Origin: Bordetella parapertussis
GTDB lineage: Bacteria > Pseudomonadota > Gammaproteobacteria > Burkholderiales > CAIKXV01
DNA length: 7,279 bases
Reading direction: 5' to 3'
Assembly: GCA_945877995.1 (NCBI GenBank)
Contig: CAMDXD010000200.1
Coordinates: 1-7,279 of the forward strand
The notes beneath the pieces are model-generated. The model was not told where the DNA came from, did not search any database, and saw only the letters and a program-made list of their open reading frames with translations. Positions 1 to 6,027 of this stretch are shown here, in pieces. The stretch's first letter is position 1, and every line of letters begins with the position of its first letter. A program made the position numbers and the translations under genes.

Positions 1-205
1 CCCGTCCGCGCGGCAGACGGCCGAACTGCGCCGGCGGGTTGCCGCCCACAGGGGCCGCGACACGCTGGTCATCGTGACCCATCAGGTCAACATCACCGCG
101 CTCACCGGTGTCGTGCCGGCGATGGGCGAACTTGTGGTACTGAAGCCCGGCGGCGGACACGGCGCAAACGGCTTCAGCGTCGCCGGCCGCCTCACCGTAC
201 CCTGA
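1..205 (+). CDS. Histidine phosphatase family protein, C-terminal fragment
   Basis: This is the 3' end of a gene that starts before the window; reading from base 2, about 67 codons lead to a TGA at 203-205. The fragment contains a beta-strand followed by a histidine motif (DTLVIVTHQVNITALTG), then a short tail (GELVVLKP...GFSVAGRLTVP). A hydrophobic strand ending in TH near the C-terminus is typical of the second catalytic histidine region of the histidine phosphatase (phosphoglycerate mutase-like) superfamily. The tail resembles small proteobacterial members sometimes annotated as lipopolysaccharide core heptose phosphatase-like proteins, but the RHG motif that would confirm the family lies outside the window. 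Substrate and cell location cannot be decided from this piece. The gene converges on htpG, with 66 bp between the stops. Confidence 0.75.
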   Translation, partial: PSARQTAELRRRVAAHRGRDTLVIVTHQVNITALTGVVPAMGELVVLKPGGGHGANGFSVAGRLTVP

Positions 206-227
206 CCGGACGCCCCCGGCGGCGACC

Positions 228-256
228 GGCGACGGCGCCCGCCAGCCGCCGTCGCC
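228..256. terminator. GC-rich hairpin between convergent genes, possible bidirectional terminator
   Basis: A perfect 10-bp inverted repeat (GGCGACGGCG at 228-237, CGCCGTCGCC at 247-256) with a 9-nt loop lies between the phosphatase stop and the htpG stop. No T-run follows on either strand, so it is not a classical intrinsic terminator. In GC-rich genomes such hairpins between convergent genes may still terminate or protect 3' ends. The repeat is seen directly; the function is inferred. Confidence 0.4.
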
Positions 257-271
257 CGTCAGTGCGTGCCG

Positions 272-2245
272 TCAGGGCGTGATGATGCGCGACGGCTCTT
301 TCGCCGCTCCGGCCAGGGCCAGCATCAACCCGTTCAACCGGCGCACGAACGAACCCGGGTCTTCCAGCTGCCCGCCTTCGGCCAGCATCGCCTGTTCGAA
401 CAGCAGGTTCGCCCAGTCGGCGAAGCGCGCCTCGTCCGTCTCGGCGCCCAGCCGCTCGACCAGTGCATGGTGCGGGTTCACTTCGAGGATCGGCTTGCTG
501 CCCGGCCCGACGCTCTGGCCAGCCGCCTTGAGCAGGCGCTCGAGGTTCATCCCCATGTCGCCCTCCTCGACCACCAGGCAGGCCGGCGAATCGGTCAGGC
601 GCAGCGTGACGCGCACGTCCTTGGCGCGCTCGCCCAGCGCGGCCTTGACGCGCTCGACCAGCGGCTTGAATTCCTCCGCAGTCTTCGTCTGCTCGGCCTT
701 CTCGGCCTCGTCCTCCAGGGCACCCAGGTCGAGCTGGCCCTTGGCCACGGACACCAGCGCCTTGCCCTCGTACTCGGGCAGGTTCGACACCATCCACTCG
801 TCGACGCGGTCGGTCAGCAGCAGTACCTCGATGCCCTTCTTGCGGAACACCTCGAGGTGCGGGCTGTTGCTCGCGGCTGCATGGGTGTCGGCGGTGATGT
901 GGTAGATCTTTTCCTGGCCCGGCTTCATCCGGCCGATGTAGTCGTCGAGCGACACGTCCTGCGTCGGGCTTCCGGCATGCGTGGTCGAGAACCGGCACAG
1001 CTTGGCGACCCGGTCGCGGTTGGCGAAGTCTTCGCCGACGCCTTCCTTCAGTACCTTGCCGAACTCGGTCCAGAAGGTCGTGTACTTGTCCTTCGCGTTC
1101 TCGACGAGATCGTCGAGCATCGACAGCACGCGCTTGGTGCAGCCGGCGCGGATCGCGTCGATGTCGCGGCTCTGCTGCAGGATCTCGCGCGAGACGTTCA
1201 GCGGCAGGTCACTCGAGTCGACCACCCCGCGCACGAAGCGCAGGTAGGCCGGAAGCAACTGTTCGGCGTCGTCCATGATGAACACGCGCCGCACGTACAG
1301 CTTCAGCCCGCGCTTGTGCTGCCGGTCGTACAGGTCGAACGGCGCGTGCGACGGCAGGTACAGCAGCTGGGTGTATTCCTGCTTGCCTTCCACCCGTGCA
1401 TGCGCCCAGGCGAGCGGATCCTGGAAGTCGTGCGCGACATGCTTGTAGAACTCGTTGTACTGCTCGTCGGTGACCTGCGACTTCGGCCGCGACCACAGCG
1501 CCGAGGCCTGGTTCACCGTCTCGCGCTCGGACTCGGTCACGTAGGCCGAAGTCTCCGCATCCCAGCGCTCCTTGTGCATGCGCACTGGCAGGGTGATGTG
1601 GTCGGAGTACTTGCGGATCACGTTGCGCAGGCGCATCGCGTTGAGGAAATCGTCCTCGCCCTCGCGCAGGTGCAGCGTGACCTCGGTGCCGCGCGCCGGC
1701 CGCTCGATCGCCTCCAGCGTGTACTCGCCGTCACCGGTCGATTCCCACCGCACGCCCTGCGCCGCAGGCCCGCCGGCGCGGCGCGTGCCCACCGTCACAC
1801 GGTCGGCGATGATGAAGGCCGAATAGAAGCCCACACCGAACTGCCCGATCAGGTTCGCGTCCTTCGCCTGGTCGCCCGAGAGCCGGGACAGGAACTCGCG
1901 CGTGCCGGATTTCGCGATCGTGCCCAGGTTGTCGATCACCTCCTGGCGGGTCATGCCGACGCCGTTGTCGGTGATCGTGATCGTGCGCGCGGCCGGATCG
2001 AAGCCGACATCGATCGCGAGGTCGGAATCGCCCTCGAACAGCGAGCCGTCGGCGAGCGCCTCGAAGCGCAGCTTGTCGCAGGCGTCCGACGCATTCGAGA
2101 TCAGTTCGCGCAGGAAGATTTCCTTGTTGCTGTACAGCGAATGCACCATGAGGTGCAGCAGCTGCTTCACCTCGGCCTGGAAACCCAGGGTCTCGCGAGC
2201 GCCTGCGGCCGGCGCGGTATCGGGGGGGTTGGACGTGTCTGTCAT
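272..2245 (-). CDS. htpG: HtpG, Hsp90-family molecular chaperone
   Basis: HtpG is the bacterial cytosolic Hsp90, a homodimeric ATP-dependent chaperone that remodels client proteins under stress. The 657-residue product shows the whole family architecture. The N-terminal GHKL ATP-binding domain begins with ETLGFQAEVKQLLHLMVHSL (19-38). It continues with FLRELISNASDA (44-55; E47 catalytic, N51 Mg/ATP binding), DNGVGM (93-98) and the lid/glycine motif GQFGVGF (134-140). The middle domain carries SSDLPLNVSREILQ (344-357), with R353 as the ATP-contacting arginine. A C-terminal dimerisation domain follows. The start at 2243-2245 was chosen because it gives a normal N-terminus, has an AGGA 4 nt upstream (2250-2253) and lies just downstream of a heat-shock promoter. 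The frame stays open another 101 codons upstream, but that stretch is inside the kinase gene. The protein is slightly longer than E. coli HtpG because of an N-terminal tail of about 18 residues and small insertions such as RAGGPAAQG near 156-164. Confidence 0.97.
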   Translation of the reverse strand: MTDTSNPPDTAPAAGARETLGFQAEVKQLLHLMVHSLYSNKEIFLRELISNASDACDKLRFEALADGSLFEGDSDLAIDVGFDPAARTITITDNGVGMTRQEVIDNLGTIAKSGTREFLSRLSGDQAKDANLIGQFGVGFYSAFIIADRVTVGTRRAGGPAAQGVRWESTGDGEYTLEAIERPARGTEVTLHLREGEDDFLNAMRLRNVIRKYSDHITLPVRMHKERWDAETSAYVTESERETVNQASALWSRPKSQVTDEQYNEFYKHVAHDFQDPLAWAHARVEGKQEYTQLLYLPSHAPFDLYDRQHKRGLKLYVRRVFIMDDAEQLLPAYLRFVRGVVDSSDLPLNVSREILQQSRDIDAIRAGCTKRVLSMLDDLVENAKDKYTTFWTEFGKVLKEGVGEDFANRDRVAKLCRFSTTHAGSPTQDVSLDDYIGRMKPGQEKIYHITADTHAAASNSPHLEVFRKKGIEVLLLTDRVDEWMVSNLPEYEGKALVSVAKGQLDLGALEDEAEKAEQTKTAEEFKPLVERVKAALGERAKDVRVTLRLTDSPACLVVEEGDMGMNLERLLKAAGQSVGPGSKPILEVNPHHALVERLGAETDEARFADWANLLFEQAMLAEGGQLEDPGSFVRRLNGLMLALAGAAKEPSRIITP

Positions 2246-2249
2246 GGCA

Positions 2250-2253
2250 TCCT
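2250..2253 (-). promoter_or_regulatory. Ribosome binding site of htpG
   Basis: On the minus strand AGGA (within GCAGGA) stands 4 nt before the ATG of htpG. This is a slightly short but usable Shine-Dalgarno spacing, and it supports the start at 2245 over the upstream in-frame ATGs inside the kinase gene. Confidence 0.6.
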
Positions 2254-2280
2254 GCGTTGTCGGAGGGCGGGAAAGGCGGG

Positions 2281-2308
2281 TTATGGGGACGGCCTGCCGG
2301 ATTTCAAC
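2281..2308 (-). promoter_or_regulatory. Sigma-32 (RpoH) heat-shock promoter of htpG
   Basis: On the minus strand the sequence reads GTTGAAA (2308-2302), then a 13-nt spacer, then CCCCATAA (2288-2281). The accepted sigma-32 consensus is CTTGAAA, 11-16 nt, CCCCATNT, so the -35 matches 6 of 7 positions and the -10 has the full CCCCAT core. Transcription would start near 2274, giving a leader of about 28 nt before the htpG ATG. The -35 element overlaps the last codons of the sensor kinase: its TGA stop (2306-2304) is the TGA inside TTGAAA. This gives htpG its own heat-inducible expression although it lies directly behind the two-component operon. The motif is seen directly; its activity is inferred from the established RpoH regulon membership of htpG. 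Confidence 0.88.
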
Positions 2309-3839
2309 CCGACGATGCGGCGGCGGGCGTGGCCGCGCCCGGGCCACCGACCGATACCGGCAGCACCACCGTGAATCGGGCACTGGTGTCGCCGGCGGCT
2401 GGCGCCAGCTCGACTCGCCCGGCATGGGCACGCGCGATCTCGCGCACGATCGCCAGGCCCAGCCCGGCGCCTTCGGTGCCGGTGCCCAGCACGCGGTGGA
2501 ATCGCTCGAACACGCGTTCGCGCTCCGCCTCCGGGATGCCGGGGCCATTGTCCTCGACCGACAGCAGGACGGCTGGCTGCCCGCGATCGACCGCGCGGGC
2601 GACGCCGACCGTGACCGTACCGCCCGCCTGCGTGTAACGCAGTGCGTTGTCGATCAGGTTGCCGAGCATCTCGGTGAGCATCAGCGCATCGCCGGACACC
2701 GCCACCGACCCGTCGGTGCGCGGGCAGCCGCCCTCGAAGCCGAGGTCGATCGAGCGCGCGATCGCCTGCGGCACCCAGTGCTCGGTTGCCGCGCGCGCGA
2801 TGGCGACGATGTCGACCGGGCGCCGGGCCATCGGTTCGGTGCGCCCCGGCTCGGCGCGAGCCAGCGACAGCAGCTGGTTGACGAGCCTGCCGTTACGGTC
2901 GGCCGCGGCATGGATCTGCGCCAGCCGATCGCGCGTCTCGACCGGGTCGGTCGCACGTTGCGCCAGTTCGACCTGGGTCTTCAGTGCCGCGGTCGGAGTG
3001 CGCAGCTGGTGCGCGGCGTCGGCGATGAAACGCTGCTGCGCCGCCAGCGTGGCCGACATGCGCCCGAGCAGGTCGTTCAGCGACCGTACCAGCCGGCGCA
3101 CCTCGGGCGGCGCGCGGTCTTCCTTGACCGGCGTGAGGTCGCGGATGGAGCGGTTCTCGATCTCGCGGCGCAGTGCCTCGAGCGGGGCCACGCCGCGCCC
3201 GATGCCCACGTAGACGATGCCGGTCATCAGCAGCATCAGCGCGAGCTGCGGCAGCAGCGTCGCGATCAGCACGTCGCGCGCCATTTCGCGCCGCTCGACC
3301 AGGGTCTCGCCGACCTGCACCATCGCATGCCCATCGATCAGCCCGGCGGACAGGGACTCCAGAGGCACGCTCATCGCCGCGATGCGCACCGGCTGGCCGC
3401 GATACTCGGCCTGGTAGAAAAGCGGCGGTGGCAGTTCGATGTAGGGACCAGACCCGACATCGGTGTCCTCGACCGGGTCGGGCGGCACCGCGGCACGAAG
3501 CACCTGCGGCCCGCCGGCCGGCGGCGCCGGCATGCCGCTGTAGCCCATCACGAATTCGCCCTTTGGTCCGGATACGGCGTAGTACACCCGGTCGCGCAGG
3601 TCGGAGACCAGCACCTTCTGCGCAATCTGCGGCAGGTCGACCACCACGCGCCCGCCGCGGTCGACGCGCAGTTGCCCGGCCAGCGCGATCGCCGAGTCGT
3701 GCAGCGCCCGGTCGTACGCACTGGTCGCGAAGCCGTAGGCGAGCGTGTAGGTGAGCCAGGCGCTGGCCGACCAGAGCACGATGATCGGCGGCAGCAGCCA
3801 GATCAGCAGCTGCCTGCGCAGCGGGGTATCAGTCAGCAT
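2304..3839 (-). CDS. Sensor histidine kinase, TctE-like
   Basis: This 511-residue inner-membrane sensor kinase would autophosphorylate on a histidine and pass the phosphate to the regulator encoded just upstream. Two membrane helices (about 10-34 and 190-213) bracket a periplasmic domain of roughly 155 residues. The N-terminus, with LRRQLLIWLLPP and AYDRALHDSAIALA, resembles the 2CSK_N-type sensor region of TctE kinases. A HAMP-like linker (about 214-265) follows, then the H-box FIADAAHQLRTP with H277. The ATP-binding domain shows the N-box NLIDNALRYT (394-403), G1 DNGPGIP (430-436), F-box ERFHRV (445-450) and G2 GAGLGLAIV (457-465). All catalytic motifs are intact. The ATG lies inside the 3' end of the regulator gene (11-bp overlap) and lacks a close Shine-Dalgarno, so translational coupling is likely. 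The stop codon lies within the htpG -35 element. The signal sensed is unknown: TctE senses tricarboxylates, but no tripartite tricarboxylate transporter gene is visible here. Confidence 0.93.
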   Translation of the reverse strand: MLTDTPLRRQLLIWLLPPIIVLWSASAWLTYTLAYGFATSAYDRALHDSAIALAGQLRVDRGGRVVVDLPQIAQKVLVSDLRDRVYYAVSGPKGEFVMGYSGMPAPPAGGPQVLRAAVPPDPVEDTDVGSGPYIELPPPLFYQAEYRGQPVRIAAMSVPLESLSAGLIDGHAMVQVGETLVERREMARDVLIATLLPQLALMLLMTGIVYVGIGRGVAPLEALRREIENRSIRDLTPVKEDRAPPEVRRLVRSLNDLLGRMSATLAAQQRFIADAAHQLRTPTAALKTQVELAQRATDPVETRDRLAQIHAAADRNGRLVNQLLSLARAEPGRTEPMARRPVDIVAIARAATEHWVPQAIARSIDLGFEGGCPRTDGSVAVSGDALMLTEMLGNLIDNALRYTQAGGTVTVGVARAVDRGQPAVLLSVEDNGPGIPEAERERVFERFHRVLGTGTEGAGLGLAIVREIARAHAGRVELAPAAGDTSARFTVVLPVSVGGPGAATPAAASSG

Positions 3840-4515
3840 CGGGTGCTGCCGCCGGTTCCTCGAGCAGGTAACCGAGCCCGCGGATGGTGCGGATGCCCAC
3901 GACAGACGGGGCTAGCTTCTTCCGCAGCCGATGGATGTACACCTCGATCGCGTTCGGCCCGGCCTCCTCGCCGAAGCTGTAGAGGCGATCGGACAGCTGC
4001 GATTTACCCACCACGCGGCCGGCCCTGAGCATCAATATCTCGAGAACGGCGAACTCGCGCGCCGACAATTCCACCGCGGCGCCGGACACCGTCGCGCGCT
4101 TGCCGACGGTGTCGAGGCTCAGGCCTCCGACGACTAGGTCGGCGCTGGCCGAGCCCTGGGCGCGCCGGATCAGCGCACGTACGCGGGCCTCGAGTTCGGG
4201 CAGGTCGAACGGCTTGGTCATGTAGTCGTCCGCCCCGAGGTCGAGGCCGTCGACACGGTCGGTCAGCCGGTCGCGGGCGGTCAGGATCAGCACTGGAATA
4301 CGTCCGCCGCGCTTGCGCATCCGGGCCAGCACCTGCAGCCCGTCCATCCGCGGCAGGCCGAGGTCAAGGATCACGCAGTCGTACTGCTCGGACAACAGCA
4401 GCGTATCTGCCGCCTGGCCGTCATCGAGACAATCGACCGCATAGCCCGCCTGTTTCAACGAGCGCGACAGTCCGTCGGCAAGCAGCGGTTCATCTTCGAC
4501 GATCAGGATACGCAT
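3829..4515 (-). CDS. OmpR/PhoB-family response regulator, TctD-like
   Basis: This 228-residue DNA-binding response regulator is the partner of the downstream kinase. The receiver domain (1 to about 118) starts MRILIVEDEP, with the acidic pair E7/D8. It has phospho-acceptor D51 in ILDLGLPRMDG, switch residue T79 in LILTAR and K101 in MTKPFDLPEL. The C-terminal winged-helix domain (about 127-220) contains LSAREFAVLEILM, the recognition-helix region NAIEVYIHRLRKKL and the wing segment IRTIRGLGYLL, as in OmpR/PhoB. The start at 4515 gives the canonical receiver N-terminus; the frame stays open far upstream, but that is antisense to the transporter. No convincing Shine-Dalgarno precedes the ATG. 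The gene is divergent from the MFS transporter, so that transporter is a natural candidate target, though this is inference from position only. Confidence 0.94.
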   Translation of the reverse strand: MRILIVEDEPLLADGLSRSLKQAGYAVDCLDDGQAADTLLLSEQYDCVILDLGLPRMDGLQVLARMRKRGGRIPVLILTARDRLTDRVDGLDLGADDYMTKPFDLPELEARVRALIRRAQGSASADLVVGGLSLDTVGKRATVSGAAVELSAREFAVLEILMLRAGRVVGKSQLSDRLYSFGEEAGPNAIEVYIHRLRKKLAPSVVGIRTIRGLGYLLEEPAAAPDAD

Positions 4516-4565
4516 GGAGGCAGGAAACGGCGCGCGCGCACGGCGCAGTAATGCATTCGGACACT

Positions 4566-4589
4566 GCGTCGGGTATCCGGTACCGACGC
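4566..4589. repeat. Inverted repeat, 7-bp arms, candidate operator
   Basis: GCGTCGG (4566-4572) and CCGACGC (4583-4589) are perfect reverse complements separated by 10 nt, lying 51-74 bp upstream of the response-regulator ATG. The geometry could suit a dimeric regulator or form a hairpin in the regulator's leader RNA. It could equally be chance in GC-rich DNA. No known site is recognised. Confidence 0.35.
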
Positions 4590-4741
4590 GCTCGCGAGCC
4601 AGCGCCCGGGGCTCACGCCAACACAGCATAGCGCGCCCGGCGTGCGCGCGGGCGCCCGGCAGGTTCGACGGCCGGGACGGCCTCGCGCACAAGCCTTTCG
4701 ATGAATCGCCGGGGCGCTCATGGCGCGGTACTGACGTCGAT

Positions 4742-4770
4742 GCCGCCCTCCCCGGGGCCTGCAGGGCGGC
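4742..4770. repeat. Inverted repeat, 8-bp arms, over the -35 zone of the MFS gene
   Basis: GCCGCCCT (4742-4749) and AGGGCGGC (4763-4770) are perfect reverse complements around a 13-nt centre that itself holds the palindrome CCCCGGGG (4750-4757). The right arm ends 4 bp before the TATACT hexamer, so a protein bound here would cover the -35 position and could repress or activate the transporter-greB transcript. This role is inferred from placement only. Confidence 0.4.
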
Positions 4771-4774
4771 GCGA

Positions 4775-4780
4775 TATACT
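4775..4780 (+). promoter_or_regulatory. Candidate -10 element for the MFS-greB transcript
   Basis: TATACT matches the sigma-70 -10 consensus TATAAT at 5 of 6 positions and stands out as an A/T island in GC-rich DNA. The predicted start of transcription, about 4787, would leave only some 13 nt before the ATG at 4801. No good -35 is found 16-18 nt upstream, so an activator or an unusual promoter may be needed. Confidence 0.45.
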
Positions 4781-4800
4781 TGCGCGCCGATGTCCCGCCC

Positions 4801-6027
4801 ATGCGCGTGAGCGCCCAACCCTCCGCCGTCGCAGTCATCGCGCTCGCCTCGGCGACGCAGGCCGTGATCGCCATCTGCACGGCAGCCCTGCCCGCGCTCG
4901 CCCCGGTGATCGCCCGCGCACTCGACGTGGACGCATCGCTGATCGGCTTCCAGGCCAGCATCGTCTACGGCTGCGCCCTGTGCGCGACCTTCATCACCGG
5001 CACCCTGATCCGCCGGCTCGGCGCCGCGCGCACGCTGCAGTGCACGCTGGGCACGAGCGCCCTCGGCATGCTGCTGGCCAGCGCCGGCAGCATGCCGATG
5101 ATCATCGCCGGTTCGATCTGCATCGGCATCGCGCTCGGCATCACCACGCCGGCCACCGCGCACGCGCTCGCCCGGTTCACGCCCATCGAGCGCCAGAACG
5201 TCGTGTTCTCGCTGAAGCAGGCGGGAGTGCCGCTGGGCAGCATGCTCGCATCGATCATCGGGCCGCTGGTCGCGGTGGCCTTCGGCTGGCAGGGCGCGCT
5301 GGTGCTGTTCGCCGCCTTCTGCCTGGCGCTGGTCGGCGCGCTGCAGCCGCATCGCGCCCGCTGGGACGACGACCGCGATCCGCGCGCGCGGTGGCTGCAG
5401 CATCCGTTCGGCGGCATCCCGGCCGTCTGGTCGGACGTGCCGATCCGCTACCTCGTGCTGGCCGGCGCCTTGTTCAACGTGATGCACGTCGCGCTGACTG
5501 CATTCACCGTGAACCTGATGGTGAAGGACATCGGCTACTCGCTGGTGGTGGCGGGCATGATCGCCGGTGCCACACAGTTCGGCGGCACCGTGGGGAGGGT
5601 ATCGCTCGGCTTCCTGGCCGACCGGCTGCGCGACAGCATGACCATCCTCACGGTGGCCGGTGCGCTGATGACGGTGATGTGCCTGGTCACCGGCCTGCTC
5701 GACGAACGCTGGCCGCGCTTCGCGGTGATCGCCGTGTTCGTGCTGTTCGGGTTCATCGGCATCGGCTGGAACGGCGTGTTCCATGGCCAGCTCGCGCGGC
5801 TGTCGCCGCCGGGGTTGGTCGGGCTCACCTCGAGCGGCGCGGGGTTCTTCCTGTTCGTCACCGCGCTCGTCGGGCCGTCGCTGTTCACCGCGCTGTACGG
5901 CTGGGCTGGTGCCTACACGACGACGTTCGCGCTGCTCGCCTGCACGCCCCTGGCAGGCATGCTGCTCGCGCTGCGTGCACAATCGGACATACGCCGCGCA
6001 GGCCGCACCAGCCAGGATATCCATTGA
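4801..6027 (+). CDS. MFS transporter, 12 transmembrane segments
   Basis: This is a 408-residue inner-membrane protein of the major facilitator superfamily, likely a secondary transporter; the substrate cannot be told from sequence. It shows two six-helix halves joined by a charged cytoplasmic loop (about 182-214: HRARWDDDRDPRARW and following). The second half has the classic loop motif GRVSLGFLADRLR (266-278). The first half has a degenerate equivalent at ITGTLIRRLGAAR (65-77), lacking the usual aspartate. The segment FSLKQAGVPLG (136-146) is shared with the second transporter in this window. The ATG at 4801 was chosen because it directly precedes the first helix. An in-frame TTG at 4780 overlaps the -10 hexamer, and a GTG at 4807 is also possible. 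No Shine-Dalgarno is seen before any of them. The stop overlaps the greB start by 4 bp, so the two genes should be cotranscribed. Confidence 0.9.
   Translation: MRVSAQPSAVAVIALASATQAVIAICTAALPALAPVIARALDVDASLIGFQASIVYGCALCATFITGTLIRRLGAARTLQCTLGTSALGMLLASAGSMPMIIAGSICIGIALGITTPATAHALARFTPIERQNVVFSLKQAGVPLGSMLASIIGPLVAVAFGWQGALVLFAAFCLALVGALQPHRARWDDDRDPRARWLQHPFGGIPAVWSDVPIRYLVLAGALFNVMHVALTAFTVNLMVKDIGYSLVVAGMIAGATQFGGTVGRVSLGFLADRLRDSMTILTVAGALMTVMCLVTGLLDERWPRFAVIAVFVLFGFIGIGWNGVFHGQLARLSPPGLVGLTSSGAGFFLFVTALVGPSLFTALYGWAGAYTTTFALLACTPLAGMLLALRAQSDIRRAGRTSQDIH
6014..6017 (+). promoter_or_regulatory. Ribosome binding site of greB
   Basis: AGGA lies inside the last codons of the transporter gene, 6 nt before the TTG at 6024. 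It decides the greB start: TTG with a well-spaced Shine-Dalgarno. Confidence 0.7.

Larger units (their letters stand above)
4516..4800. other. Divergent intergenic region between response regulator and MFS transporter
   Basis: This 285-bp region separates the divergent response-regulator and transporter starts. It contains a 7-bp inverted repeat at 4566-4589, a short hairpin (GGCCG, gga, CGGCC) at 4670-4682, and an 8-bp inverted repeat at 4742-4770. A TATACT hexamer points toward the transporter (4775-4780), and a weaker minus-strand TATGCT (4630-4625) could serve the regulator. Neither hexamer has a recognisable TTGACA-like -35, as is common in GC-rich genomes. No convincing small gene was found; short open frames here are GC-driven. 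Confidence 0.6.

Noticed and set aside
2222..2228. Run of seven G (seven C in the coding sense) near the htpG start, possible slippage tract
   Set aside because: Seven bases is short for phase variation, the frame is intact, and a housekeeping chaperone is an unlikely phase-variable gene.
266..2374. Open frame of about 700 codons on the + strand, antisense to htpG
   Set aside because: It mirrors the htpG codons, has no recognisable domain and is rich in R, A, H, L and Q as expected of a GC-rich antisense shadow. htpG is certain on the other strand.
2246..2548. 101-codon N-terminal extension of htpG in frame
   Set aside because: It lies inside the kinase gene and upstream of the heat-shock promoter start, with no Hsp90 resemblance; the ATG at 2245 fits family, promoter and ribosome binding site.
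2985..3020. H-box of the kinase reads HQLRTP instead of HELRTP
   Set aside because: HQLRTP is usual in TctE/QseC-type kinases, so it is not a defect.
1902..4028. Open frame of about 700 codons on the + strand, antisense to htpG, kinase and regulator
   Set aside because: It crosses three real gene regions on the opposite strand, has low-complexity composition and no family resemblance.
4625..4630. Minus-strand TATGCT as the response-regulator promoter
   Set aside because: Only 4 of 6 consensus matches and no -35; too weak to list as a separate feature, so mentioned only within the intergenic entry.
4701..6023. Long upstream extension of the greB frame through the transporter gene
   Set aside because: It is the out-of-frame shadow of the MFS gene, arginine-rich with no domain. 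The TTG at 6024 gives the family N-terminus.
4516..6024. Upstream extension of the response-regulator frame over the transporter
   Set aside because: The regulator has a canonical start at 4515. The extension is antisense to the MFS gene, with repetitive R/A/D/H/Q composition.
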